DNA of 64,000 nt from Corynebacterium stationis (GTDB lineage Bacteria; Actinomycetota; Actinomycetes; Mycobacteriales; Mycobacteriaceae): the NCBI RefSeq assembly GCF_001941345.1, contig NZ_CP009251.1:1674001-1738000 (forward strand). Direction: 5' to 3'. Position 1 is the stretch's first letter, and each line of letters starts with the position of its first letter. Position numbers and translations under genes: made by a program. Below are positions 39,373 to 47,293 of the stretch, one piece after another. The notes under the pieces were generated by a model. The model was not told where the DNA came from and did no database searches. It saw only the letters and a list, made by a program, of their open reading frames with translations.

Positions 39373-40542
39373 ATGACTACTCAGATTTCTTCCCTCAATC
39401 CCCATGAAGGGCAAGCAGCTGAGAACCATTCAGTGTCTCTTGGCCTTCCCCAGATGGGCCTTTCGCACGCCTCGAGTACTTCGCTCCCGAAGGATTTACC
39501 AGCAGCCAAGGCTGATGGTTCCCGCAGTTTGCTAGATAAGTATGGCCGCGTGGCGCGTGACTTGCGGGTTTCTTTGACCGACCGTTGTAACCTGCGCTGT
39601 ACTTACTGCATGCCAGCAGAAGGTCTGGAATGGATGGCCACGGAGCACACGCTTGACGATGATGAAGTGATCCGCCTTATCACCTTGAGCGTGACCAAGT
39701 TGGGGATCCGCCAGATTCGTTTTACTGGTGGTGAGCCGCTGTTGCGGAAGTCTTTGGAACATATCATTGCGGAGACTAAAAAATTACGTACCGATGAGGG
39801 CCTGCCGCCTTCAATTGCGCTGACCACTAACGGTCTGGGGCTGGAGCGTCGCGTACACCAGCTCAAGGAGGCTGGGCTAGATCGCGTCAATATTTCGCTC
39901 GATACCATCGACAAGCAGCGCTATGCGCAGTTGACCCGGCGTGACCGGCTCGATGGCGTGTTCAAAGCTATCGATGCCGCCATCGAAGCTGGTCTTAATC
40001 CAGTCAAGATTAACGCCGTGGTGATGCCAGGGATTAATGAAGATGACATCGTGCCGCTGGCGAAATTCGCGCTGCGCAAAGGTGCCCAGCTGCGTTTTAT
40101 TGAGCAAATGCCGCTGGGACCTCGTGAGCAGTGGAAACGCTCGGATATGGTCACTGCTGATGATATTTTGCGCAGGCTTAGCGAAGAGATTTCGCTTACC
40201 CCCGCCGAGGAACCACGCGGTTCTGCTCCAGCACAACTATGGAACGCAGAGGTGTCCTTAGATAAAAATATTTATGAGGGCAATATCGGCGTTATCGCCT
40301 CTGTCACCCGGCCGTTTTGCGGCGATTGTGACCGCACGCGTTTGACCACTGATGGCGCTGTGCGCAACTGTCTCTTTGGCAACTCGGAGACCTCCCTGCG
40401 CGATTTGATGCGTGCTGGTGCCAGCGACGAGGAACTGCTTGCCGCGTGGGCTGGAGAGATGTGGCGGAAGAAGCCCGGGCACGGAATGGATGATGAAGGC
40501 TTCTTGCAGCCAGACCGCCCGATGTCTGCCATCGGTGGCTAA
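39373..40542 (+). CDS. moaA: GTP 3',8-cyclase MoaA
   Basis: A 389-residue radical-SAM enzyme that starts molybdenum cofactor synthesis by converting GTP to the cyclic intermediate used by MoaC. The SAM cluster motif is CNLRCTYCMP near residues 74-83; the C-terminal second cluster has FCGDCDRTRLTTDGAVRNCLF. About 45 residues before YGRVARDLRVSLTD are extra compared with E. coli MoaA. The ATG at 39373 lacks a clear ribosome binding site; TAGACT lies 9 nt upstream. It is followed by moeA, moaC and mobA in one operon. Confidence 0.96.
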   Translation: MTTQISSLNPHEGQAAENHSVSLGLPQMGLSHASSTSLPKDLPAAKADGSRSLLDKYGRVARDLRVSLTDRCNLRCTYCMPAEGLEWMATEHTLDDDEVIRLITLSVTKLGIRQIRFTGGEPLLRKSLEHIIAETKKLRTDEGLPPSIALTTNGLGLERRVHQLKEAGLDRVNISLDTIDKQRYAQLTRRDRLDGVFKAIDAAIEAGLNPVKINAVVMPGINEDDIVPLAKFALRKGAQLRFIEQMPLGPREQWKRSDMVTADDILRRLSEEISLTPAEEPRGSAPAQLWNAEVSLDKNIYEGNIGVIASVTRPFCGDCDRTRLTTDGAVRNCLFGNSETSLRDLMRAGASDEELLAAWAGEMWRKKPGHGMDDEGFLQPDRPMSAIGG

Positions 40543-40553
40543 GATCGGCTTTT

Positions 40554-41870
40554 ATGAACCCGGCGGATCCTTCTACCCCACCTGCTTTAGATGTGCGCAC
40601 CATGGAGCAGCATCGCGCAGCGATTTTATCGCTGGCACCAGTGCCCGATACCGAAACTATTCCGGTAGATGTCAACGCCTTATCGCGCATACTTGCCGCG
40701 GATCAGCAGGTTATCAATGCTATCCCACCTTTTGATAACTCGGCGATGGATGGATTTCTTCTCCACCGCGCTGACCTCAAATCTACGGGCAGCGCCACGC
40801 TGGACGTTGTCGGTGATGTCGCCGCGGGCGATGCTCCTCTTACTCCACCCGCTGGCGCTGCGGTGCGGATCATGACCGGGGCGCCAGTGGATACTTCGAC
40901 CGCGGACTTAGTCATCGTGCCTGTTGAGTACACCAATATCCCCGCCGGCCCGCAGCCGCTGCCCGCGGAAGTCCACGTGGAGAATTTTGATGCAGCTAAG
41001 TTGCACATCCGGCGTAAAGGCGAATCCCTAAAAGCGGGTACGCTTTGTGCACACACTGGTCAAGGTATTGATATTGGTCTGCTGTCCACGTTAATTTCTG
41101 CTGGCATCGCCGAAGTTGAAGTCTATGCTGCACCGCGAGTGGCCGTGATTTCTACCGGCAAAGAATTACACCCTACTGGTGAGGCGCTCGCTCCCGGCAA
41201 GATTCCCGATTCCAATAGCCCCATGGTCGCAGGCCTTGTGCGGACCTGGGGCCCGGCACACACCACGATTGCCCAGTGCGACGATGATCCAGAAAAGCTG
41301 CGCGCTCTTTTTGAACAACTCGCCGCTAATCACGATGTCATCATCACCACTGGTGGTGTGGCCGTGGGAGTCTACGACGTGGTGCGCGAAGTCTTGCTCA
41401 CTTATACCAACGACTCCTGGTTTGGCCGGGTAAATCATAAACCTGGTTCCCACCAAGGGGCGTCGTGCTGGACTAACGATGCTGGCCGTCGTGTCCCCGT
41501 GGTTTCTTTGCCGGGAAATCCGGTTGCGGCATTTATCTCCTTTGTTCTGTATGTGCAGCCCCTGCTGGATAGGATTGCCGGAAAACCTGTCCTGGCTCCG
41601 CCTGCCAAAGCTTCGCCAGCGACAGTCGAAGGCAAGCTCTGTGGCGAGCTTCCCAAAGTAGCTGACCGCGACATACTTGTCCCAGCCATCGTGGATTTCA
41701 CGGCTACCCCGACGACGGTGACGCCATTTAATGGCCGCCATGTGGGCTCGCACATGATTAGTGCTCTGGTCGGAGTAAATAGCGTGCTGCATCTCGTCAG
41801 CGGGGGTCGTAAATACCGGGAAGGCGATATGGTGGAAGCCATCCTGCTGCCCACCTCGAACCATATTTAG
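40554..41870 (+). CDS. moeA: Molybdopterin molybdenumtransferase MoeA
   Basis: A 438-residue enzyme that inserts molybdate into adenylylated molybdopterin. FDNSAMDGF (as PPFDNSAMDGFLL), RIMTGAPVD, ISTGKELHPTGEALAPGKIPDSN and IITTGGVAVGVYDVV are the conserved MoeA segments. It starts 11 bp after moaA without a strong ribosome binding site, so coupling is likely. MobA, encoded two genes later, adds the nucleotide to form the bis-MGD that NarG needs. Confidence 0.95.
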   Translation: MNPADPSTPPALDVRTMEQHRAAILSLAPVPDTETIPVDVNALSRILAADQQVINAIPPFDNSAMDGFLLHRADLKSTGSATLDVVGDVAAGDAPLTPPAGAAVRIMTGAPVDTSTADLVIVPVEYTNIPAGPQPLPAEVHVENFDAAKLHIRRKGESLKAGTLCAHTGQGIDIGLLSTLISAGIAEVEVYAAPRVAVISTGKELHPTGEALAPGKIPDSNSPMVAGLVRTWGPAHTTIAQCDDDPEKLRALFEQLAANHDVIITTGGVAVGVYDVVREVLLTYTNDSWFGRVNHKPGSHQGASCWTNDAGRRVPVVSLPGNPVAAFISFVLYVQPLLDRIAGKPVLAPPAKASPATVEGKLCGELPKVADRDILVPAIVDFTATPTTVTPFNGRHVGSHMISALVGVNSVLHLVSGGRKYREGDMVEAILLPTSNHI

Positions 41871-41888
41871 AAAGATTTAAGGTTGTCC

Positions 41889-42365
41889 ATGAAATTTACC
41901 CACCTTGATAATGCCGGCGATGCTTACATGGTCGATGTCACGGAAAAAACGCCGACGGTGCGGGCAGCAACTGCGCAAGGAGAAGTAGCGTGTTCGCCTG
42001 AGGTGCTTCAAGCCCTGCGCGAAGGCACTGTTCCGAAGGGCGATGTCTTAGCTGTCGCGCGCATCGCTGGCATTGCCGCAGCAAAGAAGGTGCCGGAATT
42101 GCTGCCGCTGGCGCACACGATTGGCGTGCACGGGGCCAAGGTAGATGTAGAAATCTTAGAGGACCATGTCTTTATTGAAGCTACGGTGCGCACCGCTGAC
42201 CGCACCGGCGTGGAGATGGAAGCGCTCACGGCGGTCAACGTGGCAGCGCTCGCGATTATTGACATGGTCAAAGGTGTAGACCGCAGCGCATTTATCCGCC
42301 GTTGCGGCATTGTCGCGAAGTCTGGGGGTCGCTCTGGCGATTGGTCACGGGAGCTTCCACAATGA
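41889..42365 (+). CDS. moaC: Cyclic pyranopterin monophosphate synthase MoaC
   Basis: A 158-residue protein that turns the MoaA product into cyclic pyranopterin monophosphate. Family motifs visible are LPLAHTIGVHGAKVDVEI and TGVEMEALTAVNVAALAIIDMVKG with the catalytic Lys near the end of the latter. AAGG lies 7 nt before the ATG at 41889; an in-frame TTG is two codons earlier. Its TGA overlaps the mobA ATG (ATGA). No moaE or moaD is in this window. Confidence 0.95.
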   Translation: MKFTHLDNAGDAYMVDVTEKTPTVRAATAQGEVACSPEVLQALREGTVPKGDVLAVARIAGIAAAKKVPELLPLAHTIGVHGAKVDVEILEDHVFIEATVRTADRTGVEMEALTAVNVAALAIIDMVKGVDRSAFIRRCGIVAKSGGRSGDWSRELPQ

Positions 42366-42994
42366 ACCAGACGGCGAACCAGGCTCAACAGCCACGCTTA
42401 GCCACGATTGTGGTTGCCGGTGGTCAAGGCACGCGAATGGGTGGCGTGGACAAGGCCAGCGTTAAAGTACACGGGGTAAGGCTCGTCGACCGTCTCATCG
42501 CCCAGTTGCCCTCTGCAACTGATTATGTGGTGGTCTCCCCGCGTGAGTTGGGTCTGCCTTTAACGTGTGAGCAACCGCCTTTTGGCGGCCCCGTCGCAGG
42601 AATCCACGCAGGTTTTGAATATCTCCTCCACCGCCACCCCGACTTAGAATTCATCGCCACGTTACCGGTTGATGCCCCGGATTCCCCGCAGATTCTCCCC
42701 CGCCTTTTTGCCGCCATCACCGCTGATTCAAGCGCCGGCGTAGCGCTTATTCGCAGTCAAGATGGTAGCTTGCAAAATCTCTGCGGAATCTGGCGAACCT
42801 CCGCACTTAAAAACGCCTTCGACCAGTTAGGCAGCCCCCGCAATCAATCCGTGCGACGCCTTCTAGCCCAAGCCGGACGGATCATCGAGGCGGAAGGCAC
42901 CGGCGAAGAACAAGACTACGACACTCGCCAAGAAGCGGATGCCTATATCTCCTCGGCCTCAGAGAACGTCCGCTGTGCCAAGCTTGATCATTAA
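42362..42994 (+). CDS. mobA: Molybdenum cofactor guanylyltransferase MobA
   Basis: A 210-residue nucleotidyltransferase that adds GMP to Mo-molybdopterin. The GTP-binding loop VVAGGQGTRMGGVDKASV is at about residues 16-33, and ATLPVDAPDSPQILPRLF is the metal-binding region. It starts inside the moaC stop (ATGA overlap). It would supply the bis-MGD cofactor for NarG. Confidence 0.92.
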   Translation: MNQTANQAQQPRLATIVVAGGQGTRMGGVDKASVKVHGVRLVDRLIAQLPSATDYVVVSPRELGLPLTCEQPPFGGPVAGIHAGFEYLLHRHPDLEFIATLPVDAPDSPQILPRLFAAITADSSAGVALIRSQDGSLQNLCGIWRTSALKNAFDQLGSPRNQSVRRLLAQAGRIIEAEGTGEEQDYDTRQEADAYISSASENVRCAKLDH

Positions 42995-43057
42995 CCCCGA
43001 TTGAGGGACAGATTATTTACTAGTGGATCCGTGTTTAATGCTCATTCTAGGATGGAT

Positions 43058-43077
43058 GGGGTAATAAAAAATACCCC
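43058..43077 (+). other. Small hairpin before the DUF2249 gene
   Basis: GGGGTA (43058-43063) and TACCCC (43072-43077) flank an A-rich loop. It lies 29 bp before the DUF2249 ATG and could be a weak terminator after mobA or part of a leader. Confidence 0.35.
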
Positions 43078-43106
43078 GAGAAGAACGAGTAGAAAAGGCC
43101 ACGCTC

Positions 43107-43367
43107 ATGGAACTTAACCTCACTGAGGCCAACAAGGTCGAGGAAATTCCCACCCTGCAGGCGAGCCTCATCCGACATGCCATCCGCCACGGTGCCATTC
43201 ACGGCGCATTGAGCAACCGCCAGGTCGGAGAATCTTTGATCCTGGTTGCTCCTCATAATCCAGTGCCTTTGCTGCGCGAAGTCGAAGCCCGCGAGGAGAA
43301 GTTCGAATTGGAATACCTCAAGGAAGAACCACGCGAATACCACATCAAGTTTACCCGGGTTTCCTAA
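43107..43367 (+). CDS. DUF2249 domain protein
   Basis: An 86-residue single-domain protein (GALSNRQVGESLILVAPHNPVPLLREVEAREEKFELEYLKEEPREYHIKFTRV) with the TusA-like fold pattern of DUF2249. Such proteins are common in clusters for denitrification and NO response in other bacteria, but their biochemistry is unknown. AAAAGG precedes the ATG. It lies 112 bp after mobA on the same strand. Confidence 0.75.
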   Translation: MELNLTEANKVEEIPTLQASLIRHAIRHGAIHGALSNRQVGESLILVAPHNPVPLLREVEAREEKFELEYLKEEPREYHIKFTRVS

Positions 43368-43369
43368 TC

Positions 43370-43387
43370 TTCTCGGAAACCCGAGAA
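43370..43387 (+). terminator. Hairpin after the DUF2249 gene
   Basis: TTCTCGG (43370-43376), loop AAAC, CCGAGAA (43381-43387): a perfect 7-bp stem directly after the DUF2249 stop, without a T-run. Confidence 0.4.
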
Positions 43388-43391
43388 TACC

Positions 43392-43416
43392 GCTAGGACT
43401 GCTAGGACCGCTAGGC
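43392..43416. repeat. Three 9-bp tandem units
   Basis: GCTAGGACT, GCTAGGACC and a partial GCTAGGC lie in tandem between two hairpins in the convergent space. Confidence 0.6.
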
Positions 43417-43438
43417 AATAAGGGCGCGTTTGGCGCCC
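43415..43438 (-). terminator. Probable terminator of the FAD/Fe-S dehydrogenase
   Basis: GGGCGC (43422-43427) pairs with GCGCCC (43433-43438) around a 5-nt loop. Read on the minus strand it is followed by TTATTG, directly after the dehydrogenase stop. Confidence 0.55.
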
Positions 43439-43441
43439 CTC

Positions 43442-46303
43442 CTACCGCGTAGCTATTTCCAAAAGTTCGAGCACGTGGCGATAAGGCTTGCCGGTTGCCC
43501 GCGTCATCCCTAGCTCACACGTGCGGTTTGAAGACACGTGATATTCCGAATCAATCCCTGCCACTTCAGCTGCTTCGCGCGCGGTGGCACTCGCGGTGAG
43601 CTCTGGATGCAGCATGCCGCGGTCGCCGGCATAGCCACAGCAACCCCAGCTATACGGAATGACCACCTCGTTAGCCGCTAAGTTAGCGACTTTTTCTATC
43701 GCTGGCATGAGAGCTAAATGCTGCGAGGAACAGGTCGGGTGAATAGTCACCGAATCCACCGGATGAGCCACGGTGAGCTGCTTCGCCAGATGTGAAGCAG
43801 TAAAAGCAATCGAGTCCAGCACGGTTATGCCAGTATCTTCGAGCATCGCGATAAATCCTTCAGTACAACTTGATGCGTCGATGATGACGGGCAGTTTGCC
43901 GCCGCCGGAGGCATCGACAAGCACTGTGCGAACCCGCTGCTGCATAACCTCATGGCCATTTGCCATGCCTTTCGATGTCCACGGCGTTCCACAGCACAAC
44001 GAGTCGATGGCCTCCGGAATTGCTACCGCCACCCCGGCGCGCTTAAGCAGCGCGATGAAAGCCTGCGTGACCCCCATCCCGCCTTTTTGTGGACCGAACA
44101 TCGCGTTGACACAGGCCGGAACATAAATGGCCTGAACTTCGGCGTTCTTATCACCCACGATGCCGCCGAGTTTCGAGCGTCGATGACCACCGCCGGGCAA
44201 TTCTGGCTGGTACTGCGGCATGGTTTCTGTACCAACTAGTTTCCGGCCAACGTCTGTTACTGCCTGAACCAGCGACGTGGGCAAACGGTGTGCTCCGCTC
44301 AAGGCAATGGATGCGCCCCGATTCACCGCGGACCAGCCCTGTGCTGCACCTTTCCAGGCGGTTTGCTCAACCTTGTTGGCGTCCTCGCGGCGCAAACGCT
44401 TGATAAATTTGCCGGTGTCAATGCCCACAGGACACGCCCGCAGGCACATCGAGTCCACGGCACAAGTTTGCTTGCCCATGTATTCATAGTCTTTATCCAG
44501 CTCGGTGACCGTGATGAAGTCACCTTGGTGCTCCGCTTGGGCACGCGCGCGACGCACCACGATGCGCTGGCGCGGGGTCAGCGTCAAGTCCTTCGATGGA
44601 CACACGGGCTCGCAATAGCCGCACTCGACGCAGGTATCGATTTCTTCTTCCACGCTGGGGTTGAGCTTGATATTGCTAATATGCGCCGTGGGGTCTTCAT
44701 CCAGAATGACACCGGGGTTTAAAATCCCGCGCGGGTCGATGGCCTTTTTCAGCTCCTGCATGACTTCATAGAGCTCATCGCCGTATTGGCGGCGGACAAA
44801 AGGTGCCATCGCGCGGCCGGTGCCGTGCTCAGCTTTCAAGTTTCCTTCGGCACCCAAGATGAGATCCACCATGTCATCGGTGAAGTTGTTATAGCGCCCA
44901 AGGCTGTCTTCGCCTTCGAAGCGGTCGGTGAGCAGGAAGTGAATATTACCGTCTTTTGCGTGGCCGAAGATGACTGCGTCGGCGTAGCCATTGGCATCGA
45001 AAAGCTCCTGCAAACCAGCACAGGTAGAAGCCAGTCGCTCCACTGGGACGGCGACATCTTCTAATAAGGCCGTTGTGCCGCTGGGACGTGCTTTGGCCAC
45101 CTTGGCGTAGAGGCCTTTGCGGAACTGCCACGCGCTATTGCGATCAGCCGCGGCAGTAGAAAATGCCGAAAGCTTAAACATCTCTAGCTCACGCAGCAGC
45201 TTCTGCCCTGTATGTTCACGTTCTGCGAGCTCCTCGGCGGTGTGCGCGTGGTACTCAATCAGCAGGGCTGCTTGGGCGTCTACTTCGAAGCCGCGGATCG
45301 ATGCTGGTGCATCATCAAAGCCTTGGCCGACTTTGATAGATGCTGCGTCCATGAGCTCCAAGGTGGCAGCACCAGTATCTACAAGTTGTGGCAACGCCGA
45401 AGTCGCGCTGTTGAGGTCCGAAAACACCGCCACAGTCGTAGTCGCAAGCTTTGCCACCGGAATAGTTTCAAAGACTGCTTCTGCGACAAAAGCCAGCGTG
45501 CCTTCAGAGCCCACAACGAGGTGTTCCAAAATCTTCGCAGGGCCTTCAAAATCCAAAAAGGAATTTAGCCCGTAGCCCATGGTGTTTTTAATAGCGAAGT
45601 GGCGGCGAATAATCGCCACGGATTCTGGATTCTCTTTCACGCGGCGTTGGAGCTGCATCAGCCTTTCGGCTAGCTGCGGTTCCTTGGCATAGAGCTGCGC
45701 ATCGGCATCATCGGCGCCGGTATCAATAATCGTCCCAGAGGCAAGCACTAAAGTCAGCCCGCGCAGGGTTTGATAGGTATTAAATTCCGTACCGCACGCC
45801 ATGCCGGAAGAGTTATTGTTAACTACCCCGCCGATAGTCGCAGCCGATTCACTCGCCGGATCCGGGCCTAGCTTGCGCCCATACAGTGACAGCCGCGCAT
45901 TGACCTGGGAGACAGTAAGCCCAGGCCCCACCCGAATAATCCGTCCCTTTTCTTCGACCGTCATAGTGCGAAAGCCACGGCGGACATCGACAAGCAAGCC
46001 CTCACCGCTAGCTTGTCCCGACAACGAGGTGCCTCCCGAGCGCAATGTAATGGGCAAACTATTCTCTGCCGCGATGCGGAAAGCATGCGCTACCTCGGAG
46101 ATATCAGAAGCAACGATAACCGCTTTGGGCACGTGGTAATAATGCGAGGCATCACTGGCATAGGCCAGGCGGTCAATCAAACGCGTGCGCACATCATCGC
46201 CTGCGATTTCAGCGCGCAGGGCTCGCAGCACCTGGTTGGGAACCTCTCCATGTGAGCAAGTGCCATCGTGGGCATGGGCCGGGTTTGAAAAAGCAGTAGT
46301 CAT
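43442..46303 (-). CDS. FAD-linked / Fe-S 2-hydroxyacid dehydrogenase
   Basis: A 953-residue flavo-iron-sulfur enzyme. The N-terminal FAD domain shows TLRSGGTSLSGQASGEG and GPDPASESAATIGGVVNN. The middle is an FAD-oxidase C-terminal domain. Then come two ferredoxin groups, CVECGYCEPVCPSK and CAVDSMCLRACPVG, and a CCG domain with SLCCGTPW and SWGCCGYAGDRG. This layout is that of D-lactate or D-2-hydroxyglutarate dehydrogenases (E. coli YdiJ type), feeding electrons to the quinone pool. The exact substrate cannot be read from sequence. It lies between the moa and mod genes without obvious functional link. Confidence 0.88.
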   Translation of the reverse strand: MTTAFSNPAHAHDGTCSHGEVPNQVLRALRAEIAGDDVRTRLIDRLAYASDASHYYHVPKAVIVASDISEVAHAFRIAAENSLPITLRSGGTSLSGQASGEGLLVDVRRGFRTMTVEEKGRIIRVGPGLTVSQVNARLSLYGRKLGPDPASESAATIGGVVNNNSSGMACGTEFNTYQTLRGLTLVLASGTIIDTGADDADAQLYAKEPQLAERLMQLQRRVKENPESVAIIRRHFAIKNTMGYGLNSFLDFEGPAKILEHLVVGSEGTLAFVAEAVFETIPVAKLATTTVAVFSDLNSATSALPQLVDTGAATLELMDAASIKVGQGFDDAPASIRGFEVDAQAALLIEYHAHTAEELAEREHTGQKLLRELEMFKLSAFSTAAADRNSAWQFRKGLYAKVAKARPSGTTALLEDVAVPVERLASTCAGLQELFDANGYADAVIFGHAKDGNIHFLLTDRFEGEDSLGRYNNFTDDMVDLILGAEGNLKAEHGTGRAMAPFVRRQYGDELYEVMQELKKAIDPRGILNPGVILDEDPTAHISNIKLNPSVEEEIDTCVECGYCEPVCPSKDLTLTPRQRIVVRRARAQAEHQGDFITVTELDKDYEYMGKQTCAVDSMCLRACPVGIDTGKFIKRLRREDANKVEQTAWKGAAQGWSAVNRGASIALSGAHRLPTSLVQAVTDVGRKLVGTETMPQYQPELPGGGHRRSKLGGIVGDKNAEVQAIYVPACVNAMFGPQKGGMGVTQAFIALLKRAGVAVAIPEAIDSLCCGTPWTSKGMANGHEVMQQRVRTVLVDASGGGKLPVIIDASSCTEGFIAMLEDTGITVLDSIAFTASHLAKQLTVAHPVDSVTIHPTCSSQHLALMPAIEKVANLAANEVVIPYSWGCCGYAGDRGMLHPELTASATAREAAEVAGIDSEYHVSSNRTCELGMTRATGKPYRHVLELLEIATR

Positions 46304-46507
46304 GGGGGTCCTTCTTCAAGTAGATGCCGATGTCGTCGAATGCTGAAAACCACCAGCACAAGTCTGTGATTAATATTACTCAGTCCTGGCCTGCTGACAA
46401 TCAAGGTTGACCTAACTAAGCAGGCTATCTGCCCATTTAGCCAGGGGTGTACGTGCTAATCTGGTCTTGTTTCTAAACACGAATAATCCCGTTCAAATTG
46501 GAGATAA

Positions 46508-47287
46508 ATGATGAAAAGCCGCGTGCTATCTGGACTCGCTCTCTTGTCGCTGACCGCAGCGCTGGTTGCCTGCTCAGATTCCTCGGATGAGGCAAGCACC
46601 TCGGAGGCCCTGGAAAATCGCGTGGAGCTGAATCTGCTCGCGGCATCATCCACTCGTGTCTTCAATGATGACTTGAAAAAGCAAGCCACAGAGCTTGAGC
46701 CACCAGTTGGGTTGTTTATCAACAATGCAGGCTCTTCCACACTCGTTCAGCAGCTTGTCGATGGCGCACCGGGCGACGTGTTGATCACCGCCGACGAAAA
46801 GAACATGAATGATGCTAAGGAAGCTGGCGTCGTCAACGATCCGGTTCAGTTGGCATCGAATGTGATGGTCATGGTGGTGCCTTCTGGCAACCCTGGCAAC
46901 ATCAACTCGATCGAGGACATCACCGATGAAAGCACCTTTGTGCTCTGTGACCCACAGGTACCGTGTGGCACTGTCTCTGAGTCAATCATTGAATCTAAGG
47001 GTCTGGATATCACCCCTGACTCCCTTGAGCACCAGGTAGCAGACGTGTTGGGCAAGGTTACTTCCGGTGAAGCAGATGCTGGCTGGGTCTACGCTACCGA
47101 CGCGGCAGCTGCTGGTGACACCGTTGAGGTCATTGAGATCGAAGGCGCTGAGGAATTTACCAATGGTATTTTCGGAGCGGTCGTCTCTGAGTCTGAGAAT
47201 CCAGAATCCGCACAGCAATTGCTGGACCTGTTGGCTGATGACTTCGATAAGGTCTGGAAAGAATACGGCTTTACCCCAGAAGATTAA
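46508..47287 (+). CDS. modA: Molybdate ABC transporter substrate-binding lipoprotein
   Basis: A 259-residue lipoprotein with a signal peptide ending in the lipobox LVAC (ALVACSDSS). The mature protein has the ModA fold: LNLLAASSTRVFNDDL, LFINNAGSSTLVQQLVDGAPGDVLITAD and VPCGTVSESIIE, with Ser/Thr residues placed to hold the oxyanion. GGAG lies 5 nt before the ATG. It captures molybdate outside the membrane and hands it to ModBC, encoded 6 bp downstream. Confidence 0.93.
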   Translation: MMKSRVLSGLALLSLTAALVACSDSSDEASTSEALENRVELNLLAASSTRVFNDDLKKQATELEPPVGLFINNAGSSTLVQQLVDGAPGDVLITADEKNMNDAKEAGVVNDPVQLASNVMVMVVPSGNPGNINSIEDITDESTFVLCDPQVPCGTVSESIIESKGLDITPDSLEHQVADVLGKVTSGEADAGWVYATDAAAAGDTVEVIEIEGAEEFTNGIFGAVVSESENPESAQQLLDLLADDFDKVWKEYGFTPED

Positions 47288-47293
47288 TATCTC

